Assembly (NCBI RefSeq): GCF_002763455.1
Contig: NZ_NIXK01000003.1
Location: 297,552 to 361,551 of the forward strand
Direction of reading: 5' to 3'
DNA from: Lentibacillus sediminis
GTDB taxonomy: Bacteria > Bacillota > Bacilli > Bacillales > Amphibacillaceae
DNA: 64,000 nt
Below are positions 1 through 7,883 of this stretch, piece after piece; positions within the stretch are counted from its first letter, which is position 1; each line of letters opens with the position of its first letter. The notes under the pieces are model-generated. The model saw only the letters and a program-made list of their open reading frames with translations, was not told the origin of the DNA and searched no databases. A program made the position numbers and the translations under genes.

Positions 1-108
1 GAATATAAAACATACCGAATCGTATTTTTCCAGGATGGCCGAGCGCTGATCCATGGAACGAATTCCATAGAACAAGCTAAAAATGTTTATTATCAACTGG
101 TTGGATAG
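1..108 (+). CDS. C-terminal end of a MoeB/ThiF-family adenylyltransferase (5' truncated)
   Basis: The first 35 codons are open and end in TAG at 106-108. They encode a tail with the pattern F-x-D-G-R-A-L-I-x-G-T followed by a helix ending Y-Y-x-L-V-G. This is the usual end of MoeB/ThiF/HesA proteins, which adenylate the C-terminal Gly-Gly of MoaD or ThiS so that it can be loaded with sulfur. The next gene, moeA, starts about 10 bases later, so it is probably co-transcribed. Its position at the head of a molybdopterin cluster makes MoeB the likely identity, but a ThiF role cannot be excluded from the tail alone. Confidence 0.72.
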   Translation, partial: EYKTYRIVFFQDGRALIHGTNSIEQAKNVYYQLVG

Positions 109-120
109 GGGGAAACAGTG

Positions 121-1419
121 ATGGTGGAACGACGGAAACCGATTAAAGTTAATGAAGCACTAAAGCGGGTAATGGATTACGCCAGAGAGGGAAAAATGGA
201 GCATGTACCAATTGAAGAAAGTTATGGCCGTTTTCTTGCGGAGGATCTGGTGGCTGATCATCATGTTCCGCCATTTGACCGCTCCCCCTATGACGGGTTT
301 GCGCTTCGTTCGATAGATACAGAAACTGTCTCCAGCCGAAACCCGGCCAATTTTGAAGTGATTGGAGAAATCGGTGCAGGGAGTGTTTTTACTGAAGAAG
401 TTGGTCCGATGCAGGCAGTGCGGATCATGACAGGTGCGCAGATTCCGGCTGATTGTGATGCGGTGATTATGTTTGAATCGGTGAAAGAATCCGTGGAAGA
501 GGGCACACCTGTTATTCAGCTGAAACGCCAGCTGAAATCGGGCGAAAACGTCTCCTTCACCGGTGAAGATACACAAAAAGGGGCAGTGCTTGCAGAAAAG
601 GGCAGCTACATCAACCCGGGGATGGTCGCACTTCTGGCCACGTTCGGCTATAAGCAGGTCCCCGTGAGCAGCAAGCCGAAAATCGGGATCATCGCTACCG
701 GGAGCGAGCTGCTGGAGATTGATGCCGAAATCGAACCTGGGAAAATCCGCAACAGCAATGCATATATGGTTTATTCCCAGGTTGTACGTGCCGGCGGAGA
801 GCCGGTGTATTACGGGCAGTTCAGCGATGATTTTGACACATGCTTCTGGCAAGTCAAAGAAGCACTGGAAAACGTAGATATATTACTTACAACTGGCGGC
901 GTCTCGGTGGGTGATTATGATTATCTTCCAGACATTTATGCCGAATTGGGAGCCGACGTATTGTTTAACAAAGTCGGCATGCGTCCTGGGAGTGTGACAA
1001 CAGTAGCAGAAAAGGATGGCAAGCTGCTGTTCGGATTGTCCGGCAATCCGTCAGCCTGCTATGTCGGATTTGAACTTTTCGCCAGGCCGGTTATCCGCAG
1101 GCACCTGAATGCCCATCAGCCGGCTCTGAAAAAGATAACGGCCGTACTGGGGGCTGATTTTTCCAAGCCAAACCCATTTGACCGGTTTGTCAGGGGGCAT
1201 TTATCCTATAATAATGGAAAACTGGTTGCGACCCCGGTCGGTTTGGACAAATCGAATGTTGTCTCCTCGCTCGGAGCCGCAAATGTGCTGATTGTCCTGC
1301 CAGGCGGCACAAGAGGGTATGAAGAAGGGGATGCTGTTTCAGGTCTCCTGCTGGAGGATCAGGAAGGCATGCCCCTCGAAGCATTTTTAGATGAGAAGGA
1401 GAGCCTGCAGAATGGCTGA
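121..1419 (+). CDS. moeA: Molybdopterin molybdenumtransferase MoeA
   Basis: MoeA inserts molybdate into adenylylated molybdopterin, the last step of molybdenum cofactor (Moco) synthesis, in the cytoplasm. About 432 residues, normal for the family. Visible signatures are an N-terminal D-R-S-P-Y-D-G-F-A segment, M-T-G-A-Q-I-P near residue 103, A-T-G-S-E-L near 190, T-T-G-G-V-S-V-G-D-Y-D near 258 and G-L-S-G-N-P-S-A near 303. The last three lie in the cofactor-binding MogA-like domain. Three start codons are clustered (GTG 118, ATG 121, GTG 124); ATG 121 sits best behind the AGGGGGA ribosome site at 107-113. The 3' end overlaps the moaE start by a few bases, which indicates an operon with translational coupling. 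Confidence 0.95.
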   Translation: MVERRKPIKVNEALKRVMDYAREGKMEHVPIEESYGRFLAEDLVADHHVPPFDRSPYDGFALRSIDTETVSSRNPANFEVIGEIGAGSVFTEEVGPMQAVRIMTGAQIPADCDAVIMFESVKESVEEGTPVIQLKRQLKSGENVSFTGEDTQKGAVLAEKGSYINPGMVALLATFGYKQVPVSSKPKIGIIATGSELLEIDAEIEPGKIRNSNAYMVYSQVVRAGGEPVYYGQFSDDFDTCFWQVKEALENVDILLTTGGVSVGDYDYLPDIYAELGADVLFNKVGMRPGSVTTVAEKDGKLLFGLSGNPSACYVGFELFARPVIRRHLNAHQPALKKITAVLGADFSKPNPFDRFVRGHLSYNNGKLVATPVGLDKSNVVSSLGAANVLIVLPGGTRGYEEGDAVSGLLLEDQEGMPLEAFLDEKESLQNG

Positions 1420-1888
1420 AGAACTTTTTACGGTAACAGAAGCCCCGATTCCTGTGGAAGACCTGGTAAAGAAAGTGGAGCGGCCGGAAGCAGGTGCAAT
1501 CACCACCTTTATAGGGACAGTGCGGGAATGGACAAAAGGCAAAAGAACCGAATACCTGGAATACCAGGCATATGTGCCGATGGCTGTGAAAAAGCTTGCG
1601 GAGATCGGGGATGAAATTGCGGAAAAATGGCCGGATGTCAAAACTGCAATCACCCACCGCATCGGAAGGCTGGAAATCTCGGATATTGCTGTGGTCATCG
1701 CAGTTTCCTCCCCCCATCGCAAAGCGGCGTATGAAGCCAATGAATATGCCATTGAGCGGATTAAACAAATAGTGCCGATATGGAAAAAGGAACATTGGGA
1801 AGACGGAGAAACTTGGATTGGCGATCAGCTGGAAACGACATCCTATCCAAAAGGCAAGCCGAATATAGAGGAGGAAAGAAAACGATGA
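1412..1888 (+). CDS. moaE: Molybdopterin synthase catalytic subunit MoaE
   Basis: MoaE is the large subunit of molybdopterin synthase, which transfers sulfur from the MoaD thiocarboxylate to precursor Z (cPMP). The protein has about 158 residues. It shows the family blocks G-A-I-T-T-F-I-G-T-V-R near residue 28, Y-L-E-Y-Q-A-Y near 48, H-R-I-G-R-L near 80 and V-P-I-W-K-K-E near 118; the last carries the active-site lysine. An upstream in-frame ATG at 1391 exists, but ATG 1412 is preferred because a GAAGGAGAG ribosome site lies at 1395-1403 and homologues begin Met-Ala-Glu-x-x-F. It overlaps the moeA stop, and its own TGA overlaps the moaD ATG (ATGA), so the three genes are translated as a coupled unit. 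Confidence 0.95.
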   Translation: MAEELFTVTEAPIPVEDLVKKVERPEAGAITTFIGTVREWTKGKRTEYLEYQAYVPMAVKKLAEIGDEIAEKWPDVKTAITHRIGRLEISDIAVVIAVSSPHRKAAYEANEYAIERIKQIVPIWKKEHWEDGETWIGDQLETTSYPKGKPNIEEERKR

Positions 1889-2118
1889 TTACCGTTTTAT
1901 TTTTCGCCGAGCTGCAGGAACAAGCAGGCAAGCCGCAGCTGGAACTGGAACTTGGTGAAACGACCGTCCGGGAACTGAAGGAGAGACTGGAGTCCACATT
2001 GAAAATAACCGGGCTGAATCGGACGATGACAGCGGTCAATGAAGAATATGCCCTTGATTCAGACGCCGTGAAAACAGGGGATACGGTAGCATTCATCCCT
2101 CCTGTCAGCGGCGGCTGA
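1885..2118 (+). CDS. moaD: Molybdopterin synthase sulfur carrier subunit MoaD
   Basis: MoaD is a ubiquitin-fold sulfur carrier of 77 residues. It ends in P-P-V-S-G-G; the terminal Gly-Gly is adenylated by MoeB and converted to the thiocarboxylate that MoaE uses. The start ATG at 1885 overlaps the moaE stop and follows a GAGGAGGAAAG ribosome site. A longer in-frame reading from 1780 is only moaE sequence in another frame. The hydrophobic F-F-A-E-L start and the T-V-R-E-L-K segment are typical of MoaD. It is followed after 7 bases by mobB. Confidence 0.95.
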   Translation: MITVLFFAELQEQAGKPQLELELGETTVRELKERLESTLKITGLNRTMTAVNEEYALDSDAVKTGDTVAFIPPVSGG

Positions 2119-2125
2119 GAAGCTT

Positions 2126-2620
2126 ATGGAAATTATACAAATTACCGGCTATAAAAATAGCGGAAAAACCACAATGGCTGAAAAACTGATCCATGCTTTG
2201 GCTGCTGAAGGTTTCCGGGTTGCCTCCTTAAAGCATCATGGGCATGGCGGTACTCCGGATGGATTCGAGGACACCGACAGTGCCCGGCACCACGAGGCGG
2301 GAGCTTTTATCTCCGGGGTGCAGGGTGAGGGGCTCTTGCAGCTTGCTGCCCGCCCGACCTGGGAACTTGAACAGATGACGGCTATCTATCAACAGCTAGG
2401 CACAGACATCCTGGTAGTGGAAGGGTTCAAAAAACATGCGTATAAAAAAATCGTGCTGATTCGAAGGGAAGAGGATTTGCATCTGCTAAAAGAATTGACG
2501 AATATTGTTGCCGTTATTACACGGCCAACACTCAATGCCGCTGATTATCCTTTCCTTGTATTCAGCCAGGCAGAAATGGACAGATGCATCGAGTGGCTGC
2601 TCGCACATTTTTCGCATTAA
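2126..2620 (+). CDS. mobB: Molybdopterin-guanine dinucleotide biosynthesis protein MobB
   Basis: MobB is a small GTP-binding P-loop protein thought to assist MobA in attaching GMP to molybdopterin. The 164 residues start with a Walker A site, G-Y-K-N-S-G-K-T-T, at residues 7-15. L-K-H-H-G-H-G and D-T-D-S-A-R-H follow, and a V-V-E-G-F-K-K segment lies near residue 105; all are usual MobB landmarks. It is the last gene of the first moe-moa run. Its TAA overlaps the stop codon of the convergent fnr gene within a TTAA palindrome, so the two genes share bases at their ends and no terminator lies between them. Confidence 0.92.
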   Translation: MEIIQITGYKNSGKTTMAEKLIHALAAEGFRVASLKHHGHGGTPDGFEDTDSARHHEAGAFISGVQGEGLLQLAARPTWELEQMTAIYQQLGTDILVVEGFKKHAYKKIVLIRREEDLHLLKELTNIVAVITRPTLNAADYPFLVFSQAEMDRCIEWLLAHFSH

Positions 2621-3342
2621 TTGATATTGCAAAGTTCAATTGGGCAGTTCTCACAGCCAATTTCATCCCGGAGAAACTGCAAATCTTTAATCAGAATTTT
2701 GCCGCTGGGTTGGATGGAAATTTTATCACGCTTACGGAGTTCGGCCAGCATACGGTTGACACTTTCTCTGGTGGCGGCGCAGAACATGGCCAGCTCCTGA
2801 TTGGTAAATGCAATGTCAATCAGTATGCCGTCACTGCGCTTACGACCATAACTGTTGGACAGACGAATCAGGGTGGAGTACAGGGCGCCTTTTTTGCCGT
2901 TCAGCATCAAATCTCTTATCTTGGTCTGGAATTTTCGCATATGGTTGCTGGTCCATTTCATGAATTCCAGGGTTAATCGAGCATCTTCCATCAGTTCTTT
3001 TTCCAGCAATCCTTTATCAATCGCGACCACCTCTCCGGCAGTGATCATTTTAGCAGTGAGAAAATAGGTTGCATGTTCACTGAATAAAGTAAGCTCTCCA
3101 ACGATATCACCAGCCCGGCAGATGCGCATTGACAATTCTTTGCCATCTGCCGTCAGCTTATGAACCTGGACAAGCCCTGATTTGATCAGGTGAATTTCGT
3201 TTGCTTCCATACCTTCCCGAAAAAGACAGGTATTCTGATCAACATTCCGCGATGCACCAAGGCTGTCCAAAAGCGTAAGCAATTCCGGGGAAATCGATTC
3301 ATTTGGCGGTAGCTGATTTTCGATAAGCTGACTGGTTTGCAT
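2617..3342 (-). CDS. fnr: Fnr-type oxygen-sensing transcription regulator (Crp/Fnr family)
   Basis: The 241-residue protein has an N-terminal cyclic-nucleotide-like beta barrel (G-D-I-V-G-E-L-T-L-F near residue 78) and a C-terminal helix-turn-helix (T-N-Q-E-L-A-M-F-C-A-A-T-R-E-S-V-N-R near 180-197). Three cysteines lie at the extreme C-terminus, C230, C233 and C238, in the pattern C-x2-C-x4-C. In B. subtilis Fnr the same pattern, together with an aspartate, holds a [4Fe-4S] cluster that is lost in oxygen. The equivalent aspartate here is D144 in I-R-D-L-M-L. Fnr activates anaerobic genes such as nitrate respiration, which needs the Moco made by its neighbours. The start is supported by an AAAGGGG site about 8 bases upstream. 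Confidence 0.93.
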   Translation of the reverse strand: MQTSQLIENQLPPNESISPELLTLLDSLGASRNVDQNTCLFREGMEANEIHLIKSGLVQVHKLTADGKELSMRICRAGDIVGELTLFSEHATYFLTAKMITAGEVVAIDKGLLEKELMEDARLTLEFMKWTSNHMRKFQTKIRDLMLNGKKGALYSTLIRLSNSYGRKRSDGILIDIAFTNQELAMFCAATRESVNRMLAELRKRDKISIQPSGKILIKDLQFLRDEIGCENCPIELCNIN

Positions 3343-3465
3343 AAGAGAAGCCCCTTTCCGTCTTTTGATCTACCTTTAGTGTATCACGATCTGCCAGTGG
3401 CAAGCGGGGCAAAAATTACGATTTCATGAATTTGGCCAAATTTTACTGATAAAGGAGAGTCGCTG

Positions 3466-4050
3466 ATGAACGGAAAAACACAGGGAGTTTTATTGGCCGG
3501 GGGAAAGTCACGGCGGTTCGGTTCGCCAAAAGCTTTTGCCACACGGGACGGGATTCCTTTTTATCAGTATTCGATTAAGGTGCTGGCTCCGTTTACGGAC
3601 GAGCTGCTCGTGATCACCAATCCGGACTTATATCAGGATTTTCAAGAAGCAGAACCGTTGCTTGATGTTGTGACAGACCATCCGGATTATCAGGGGGATG
3701 GTCCGCTTGCTGGTCTTTATACAGCGATGGATACGCGGGATGCGGACTGGTATATTGTGATGCCGGTTGATGTTCCTTTTATTCAGGGTGAGGTGATTGA
3801 GCGGCTGACACAGGCAATTAAGCCGGAGACAGAAGCAGTCATTCCAATAGTCGGAGATAAAATGCAGCCTTTGATTGCCATGTACTATTATTCGATAAAA
3901 GAACGAATCAAAGAGCAGCTGGATAAAGGGGAACGTTCGGTATATCAGCTGCTCCAGCGCTGTGCGACCGAGTATCTTACACTGGATGATAATCCCGCGT
4001 TCATTAACATTAACCGGCAATCCGAATACCGGCAATACATAGAAAAGTAG
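3466..4050 (+). CDS. mobA: Molybdenum cofactor guanylyltransferase MobA
   Basis: MobA joins GMP from GTP to molybdopterin, giving the dinucleotide cofactor used by nitrate reductase and formate dehydrogenase. The 194 residues show the nucleotidyltransferase P-loop L-L-A-G-G-K-S-R-R-F-G near residues 9-19, G-D-G-P-L-A-G-L near 77 and a metal-binding V-D-V-P-F near 100. The ribosome site AAAGGAGAG lies 7 bases upstream of the ATG. Transcription runs divergently from fnr across about 120 bases that should hold both promoters. moaB follows after 17 bases, so mobA probably opens a mobA-moaB-modA-modB operon. Confidence 0.93.
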   Translation: MNGKTQGVLLAGGKSRRFGSPKAFATRDGIPFYQYSIKVLAPFTDELLVITNPDLYQDFQEAEPLLDVVTDHPDYQGDGPLAGLYTAMDTRDADWYIVMPVDVPFIQGEVIERLTQAIKPETEAVIPIVGDKMQPLIAMYYYSIKERIKEQLDKGERSVYQLLQRCATEYLTLDDNPAFININRQSEYRQYIEK

Positions 4051-4067
4051 AAGGGAGGGGACCCCGG

Positions 4068-4583
4068 ATGCTTCATGAACATAAACAAACTGCGCCGACT
4101 CAGGTCTCATGTGCGGTGATAACGGTAAGTGATACGAGAAATAAAGAAACCGATAAAAGCGGAAAACTGATCAAAGAGCTGCTTGAAAAAGCTGGCCATC
4201 ATATCCTGAATTATGAAATCGTTGCTGATGAAAGGGCTGCTATTCAGCAGGCAGTACGGCAGGCAATCGAGATGGGAAAAGTAGAAACAGTCATCCTGAA
4301 TGGCGGCACTGGAATTGCCAAGCGGGATGTCACTATTGAATCGGCTCAGCCTTTTCTTGATAAAGAGCTGCCAGGGTTTGGGGAGTTGTTCCGCATGCTC
4401 AGTTATCAGCTTGATATCGGTTCTGCGGCGATGTTATCAAGGGCCATTGCTGGTGTTGCCAATGACCGGATCCTGTTTGCCACCCCAGGTTCTTCCGGCG
4501 CGGTAAAACTGGCAATGGAGAAACTGATTTTGCCTGAACTTGCCCATATCGTCAGGGAAATTCAGAAAGATTTAACCAGCTAA
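4068..4583 (+). CDS. moaB: Molybdopterin adenylyltransferase-like protein MoaB/MogA
   Basis: MoaB/MogA proteins bind molybdopterin and adenylate it before MoeA inserts molybdate. About 171 residues with the family motifs I-T-V-S-D-T-R near residue 20, N-G-G-T-G-I-A-K-R-D near 80 and A-T-P-G-S-S-G-A-V near 143. In B. subtilis the equivalent is MoaB. The gene follows mobA closely behind a GGAGGGGA ribosome site, and the modA TTG start follows 13 bases after its stop. The substrate assignment rests on family knowledge. Confidence 0.92.
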   Translation: MLHEHKQTAPTQVSCAVITVSDTRNKETDKSGKLIKELLEKAGHHILNYEIVADERAAIQQAVRQAIEMGKVETVILNGGTGIAKRDVTIESAQPFLDKELPGFGELFRMLSYQLDIGSAAMLSRAIAGVANDRILFATPGSSGAVKLAMEKLILPELAHIVREIQKDLTS

Positions 4584-4596
4584 AGGATGAACCGAA

Positions 4597-5397
4597 TTGA
4601 AATACATTTTATATAGTTGCATCGTGCTTCTTATTTTTACGTTTGCAGGCTGTGGTTTATTTTCCAGCACTGGATCCGGCCAGGAAACAACCAAACTGAC
4701 TGTCTCTGCCGCTTCCAGCATGATGGACAGCCTCATGGCATTGAAGGAGCAATTTGAAGCGGAGCATCCATCGATTGAAATCATTTATAATTTCGGAGGT
4801 TCAGGGTCACTGCGCAGGCAAATTGAGCAGGGAGCACCGATCGGTTTCTTTTTCTCCGCTTCCAAGAGACACTATGAAGCATTGCAGGCACAAGGTCATA
4901 TTCAGAAAGGAACCGCCATTTTTGAAAACAAACTGGTAGCTGCCAGACATGCAGAATCTGCTGATATTAGCTGGGAAGAATTTCTGCAATCGGACGGCAA
5001 ACTTGCGCTAGGAACACCCGGGGCTGTACCGGGTGGAACCTATGCCAGGGAGGCAATGCAAAACATGAGTGATTGGGCAACATTGGAAGGCAGAATCGTT
5101 TTCGCCAAAGATGCCTCCCATGTGTTGACATTGGTAAGAGAAGGAGCAGTCACAGCGGGGATCGTTTATGCCAGCGACCTTCATGGCACAAAACAAATTG
5201 CAGTCCTTCAGGAAATAGACCCCAGCCACCACACGCCGATTGAATATTTTGCTGCGGTGATCGACAGGGGAGACGGGCAAACGGAAAAACAGAGACAAGC
5301 TGCGCTGAAATTTTATCATTTTGTACAGCAGGAGAGCAGTATGGAGCTTTTTCAGCAGTTTGGTTTCGGGATAGATGAGAAGTTGGTGAATGAATAA
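4597..5397 (+). CDS. modA: Molybdate ABC transporter substrate-binding lipoprotein ModA
   Basis: ModA captures molybdate outside the membrane and passes it to ModB. The protein has 266 residues and a lipoprotein signal: a hydrophobic stretch ending T-F-A-G-C, with the lipid-modified Cys at about residue 19. The mature part begins with the ModA hallmark L-T-V-S-A-A-S-S-M, and P-G-G-T-Y-A lies near residue 146. The start codon is TTG at 4597, supported by an AAAGGATG site at 4582-4589; no ATG or GTG is equally placed. The stop codon shares one base with the modB ATG (TAATG), so the pair is translationally coupled. Confidence 0.93.
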   Translation: MKYILYSCIVLLIFTFAGCGLFSSTGSGQETTKLTVSAASSMMDSLMALKEQFEAEHPSIEIIYNFGGSGSLRRQIEQGAPIGFFFSASKRHYEALQAQGHIQKGTAIFENKLVAARHAESADISWEEFLQSDGKLALGTPGAVPGGTYAREAMQNMSDWATLEGRIVFAKDASHVLTLVREGAVTAGIVYASDLHGTKQIAVLQEIDPSHHTPIEYFAAVIDRGDGQTEKQRQAALKFYHFVQQESSMELFQQFGFGIDEKLVNE

Positions 5398-6056
5398 TGG
5401 AATGGTCCTGGTATCCGGTGCAGCTTTCTTTTTTTGTGGCTGCCGTTGCAACAATTATTACGTTCATTTTGGCTGTTTTGGCGGCATTTTGGATGACAGA
5501 GAGAAAGGTTCGCAGCAGGGTAGTGGTGGAAACAATTTTCTTCCTGCCGCTTGTGCTGCCGCCAACAGTCATTGGATTCATGCTGATTATTATCTTCGGC
5601 AGCAACAGTCCTGTCGGGAAAGCGATTGAATGGCTGACAGGCTCAAGTGTCATGTTTACGGTCACTGCCGCAGTAATTGCAGCCGCTGTTGTAGTATTCC
5701 CATTAATGTATCAGTCAATCAAAACCGGCTTCTTGTCCGTAGACCAAAATGTGCTTGGTGCTGCAAAGGTAGATGGCGCTTCCGACTGGAAAATGCTTGC
5801 TCTGATTACGATTCCTTTATCGTTCCGTTCCATTTTGACAGGGGTCATCCTTGGCTTCACCCGGGCTTTCGGGGAATTCGGGGCGACCTTGATGTTCGCA
5901 GGCAATATTCCAGAACACACGCAGACGGTTCCAACAGCTATTTATCTGGCAATCGAATCCGGCCAGACAAACCTTGCCTGGTATTATGTACTGATCAGCA
6001 TCAGCTTTTCGTTTATTCTGCTGCTGGGGATTAATCAGACACGGAAGCGGGGGTAG
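5397..6056 (+). CDS. modB: Molybdate ABC transporter permease ModB
   Basis: ModB forms the membrane channel for molybdate uptake. The 219 residues contain about five or six hydrophobic helices and the permease EAA-type loop G-A-A-K-V-D-G-A-S-D-W near residue 121, which contacts the ATPase; T-R-A-F-G-E-F-G-A-T near residue 158 is typical of ModB. It overlaps modA by one base. No modC-type ATPase gene follows: the next gene is an aldo/keto reductase after about 270 bases. The energising subunit must therefore come from elsewhere, as is also the case for the B. subtilis yvgL-yvgM pair. Confidence 0.92.
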   Translation: MEWSWYPVQLSFFVAAVATIITFILAVLAAFWMTERKVRSRVVVETIFFLPLVLPPTVIGFMLIIIFGSNSPVGKAIEWLTGSSVMFTVTAAVIAAAVVVFPLMYQSIKTGFLSVDQNVLGAAKVDGASDWKMLALITIPLSFRSILTGVILGFTRAFGEFGATLMFAGNIPEHTQTVPTAIYLAIESGQTNLAWYYVLISISFSFILLLGINQTRKRG

Positions 6057-6327
6057 ATTAAGATTTATCCTCACTCTATCAAACGGTTCCGATTGGTGTA
6101 GGAGTTTTTTAAAATGGGTATAGTAATTATGGACATCTCAAGACGAGAGATAAAAACATGAAATAATGGTAATGTGACCTGAGCTTGAGGATTGACCGCG
6201 AGCTTTTTGACCGGTACCACTGTTTGGTTAAGACAGTCTGGTGATTTCATATTGTCAGACGTGAAGGGAAATATCTTTTTCTGTCATTCTCAACTTACAT
6301 TACAAAGATTTAAAAGGAGATGAGATT
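6057..6327. other. Intergenic region with no gene seen
   Basis: This stretch of about 270 bases lies between modB and the aldo/keto reductase gene. It holds no open frame with a ribosome site. It should contain the promoter for the downstream TTG-initiated gene, but I cannot place -35 and -10 boxes with confidence. No clear terminator is visible after modB. Confidence 0.4.
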
Positions 6328-7182
6328 TTGACTGTGGATAATAACAGTTTTATTCTAAATGATGGCTCAGTGCTTCCCCTTGTGGGATTAGGCACGATCG
6401 GCATTAATGGTGATCAGGGGACATTTGAAATTTTAAACGCCTTAAACACAGGTTATCGTTTAATCGACACTTCAACAAACTATGACAATGAAGGTATTGT
6501 TGGTGAAGCAGTGCGCAGGTCCGCACTGCCAAGAGAAGAAATTTTAGTCAGTACGAAATTGCCCGGCTCTTACCATGAATACGATAAGGCGTTTATCTTT
6601 ATTCAAGAATCTTTACGCCGCACTGGATTAAAATATTTTGACAAGTATTTAATTCATTGGCCGAATCCCAAAGACGGCAAATATGTAGAAGCTTGGAAGG
6701 CTTTAGTGGATGCTCAAAAACAAGGATTAATCAGAACCATCGGTGTTTCAAACTTTGAACCGGAACATCTGGACAACATTATCGCAGAAACAGGTGTGAC
6801 TCCTGCTACAAACCAGGTAGAGCGTCATCCGTATTTTAATAATAACCGTATGGTGGAAGAAAATGAAAAACGGGGTATTCTTACGGAAGCCTGGAGCCCT
6901 TTTGGCCGGGGTTATCTGAATGACGTGCTGGAAAATACCACCATTAAAGAAATTGCAGATAAATACGGTAAAACTCCTGCACAGATTATTTTAAACTGGA
7001 ACTATCAGGCCGGCGTATTTACTATTCCAAAATCGAGTAATCCAATGCATCAAAAAGATAATATCAATAGTACCAACTTTGAATTAGCCCCTGAGGATAT
7101 TGAAACAATTGATTCACTGGATAAAGGGGAAGCCGGCCGTGTAGAAGGGCAGAACCCCAACGAATATCATGAATATGTATAG
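6328..7182 (+). CDS. Aldo/keto reductase
   Basis: A 284-residue NADPH-dependent aldehyde/ketone reductase of the AKR superfamily. Visible catalytic residues are D and Y in I-D-T-S-T-N-Y (residues 48-54), K in V-S-T-K-L near 76 and H in Y-L-I-H-W near 108, the standard AKR tetrad. The coenzyme-binding end I-P-K-S-S-N-P lies near residue 234. The start is TTG at 6328, behind the strong AAAAGGAGATGA site at 6313-6324. The physiological substrate cannot be read from the sequence; related Bacillus enzymes reduce methylglyoxal. The gene stands alone and ends at a bidirectional terminator shared with moaC. Confidence 0.9.
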   Translation: MTVDNNSFILNDGSVLPLVGLGTIGINGDQGTFEILNALNTGYRLIDTSTNYDNEGIVGEAVRRSALPREEILVSTKLPGSYHEYDKAFIFIQESLRRTGLKYFDKYLIHWPNPKDGKYVEAWKALVDAQKQGLIRTIGVSNFEPEHLDNIIAETGVTPATNQVERHPYFNNNRMVEENEKRGILTEAWSPFGRGYLNDVLENTTIKEIADKYGKTPAQIILNWNYQAGVFTIPKSSNPMHQKDNINSTNFELAPEDIETIDSLDKGEAGRVEGQNPNEYHEYV

Positions 7183-7247
7183 ACAGGCCACTATATGAAC
7201 ATCGTATTGTATTCGGTCCGTTCCTGGTATAAGAATAGCTTTAAAAA

Positions 7248-7285
7248 TGAAGAAACACAGCCCGCACCAGGCTGTGTTTCTTATT
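7248..7285. terminator. Bidirectional terminator between aldo/keto reductase and moaC
   Basis: AGAAACACAGCC at 7251-7262 pairs with GGCTGTGTTTCT at 7270-7281 around a 7-base loop. A-rich sequence lies on the left and T-rich sequence on the right, so the hairpin can stop transcription from both converging genes. It overlaps the moaC stop codon. Confidence 0.85.
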
Positions 7286-7769
7286 GTTTCCGCTTATAAT
7301 CCCCACTCTTCCCACCACTTTTTTCTTTCAGATAGGTGGGCCCAATAACCATGGCCTTGTCCACGGCTTTACACATATCATACACAGTCAGTGCAGCGGT
7401 GGAGGCGGCCGTCAATGCTTCCATCTCGACACCGGTGCTGCCGACAGTTTTGACCTCTGCTGTAATTGCCAGCTCATATTTGTTTTCTTCCAGCGGAATC
7501 CAATCAAAGGAAAGGTCGACTCCGCTAATCGGAATCGGGTGGCACATCGGTACCAGCGAGGATGTCTGTTTTGCTCCCATGATCCCGGCCACCTGGGCAA
7601 CTGCCAATACATCGCCTTTTTTGTTCTTTTGCTGAACGATGTTTTCATAGACTGTCTCACTCATCTCCACACTGGAATGGGCAACTGCTTTTCGTGATGT
7701 TTCCTTTTTCTCCGTGATATCCACCATTTTTGCTCTGCCGTCCTGATTGAAATGGGTTAGGTCTGAGAT
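7281..7769 (-). CDS. moaC: Cyclic pyranopterin monophosphate synthase MoaC, apparent ATC start
   Basis: MoaC rearranges the MoaA product to cyclic pyranopterin monophosphate, the first Moco intermediate. Key blocks are [29 protein letters not shown] and Y-D-M-C-K-A-V-D-K. The first ATG in frame is at 7727, but 14 conserved codons lie upstream ([13 protein letters not shown]), matching the normal MoaC N-terminus. They are preceded by ATC at 7769 and an AAGGAGG site at 7779-7785, nine bases away. No ATG, GTG or TTG fits. With ATC the protein is 162 residues, the usual length. Either ATC is used as start, or a base differs from the true sequence. Confidence 0.88.
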   Translation of the reverse strand: MSDLTHFNQDGRAKMVDITEKKETSRKAVAHSSVEMSETVYENIVQQKNKKGDVLAVAQVAGIMGAKQTSSLVPMCHPIPISGVDLSFDWIPLEENKYELAITAEVKTVGSTGVEMEALTAASTAALTVYDMCKAVDKAMVIGPTYLKEKSGGKSGDYKRKQ

Positions 7770-7839
7770 TGTATGCTGCCTCCTTGCGATTTTTTATATT
7801 TAAACAGCAGCCAAGGTTTAAACTGCTGCTTAAATGAAA

Positions 7840-7876
7840 CGAAGGCTTGTCGCCCCAAAGTTAGCGACAAGCCAAG
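7840..7876 (-). terminator. Rho-independent terminator of uppP
   Basis: GGCTTGTCGC and GCGACAAGCC form a 10-bp stem just downstream of the uppP stop on the minus strand. A second, smaller hairpin (CAGCAG with CTGCTG) lies at about 7804-7828. Confidence 0.7.
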
Positions 7877-7883
7877 TTTTCTT

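Noticed and set aside
160..852. Large minus-strand reading frame opposite moeA
   Set aside because: It is antisense to a strongly conserved gene, has no ribosome site and no recognisable motif.
3343..3465. Fnr operator between fnr and mobA
   Set aside because: I saw GTGTATCAC but no TGTGA-N6-TCACA palindrome, so no site is called.
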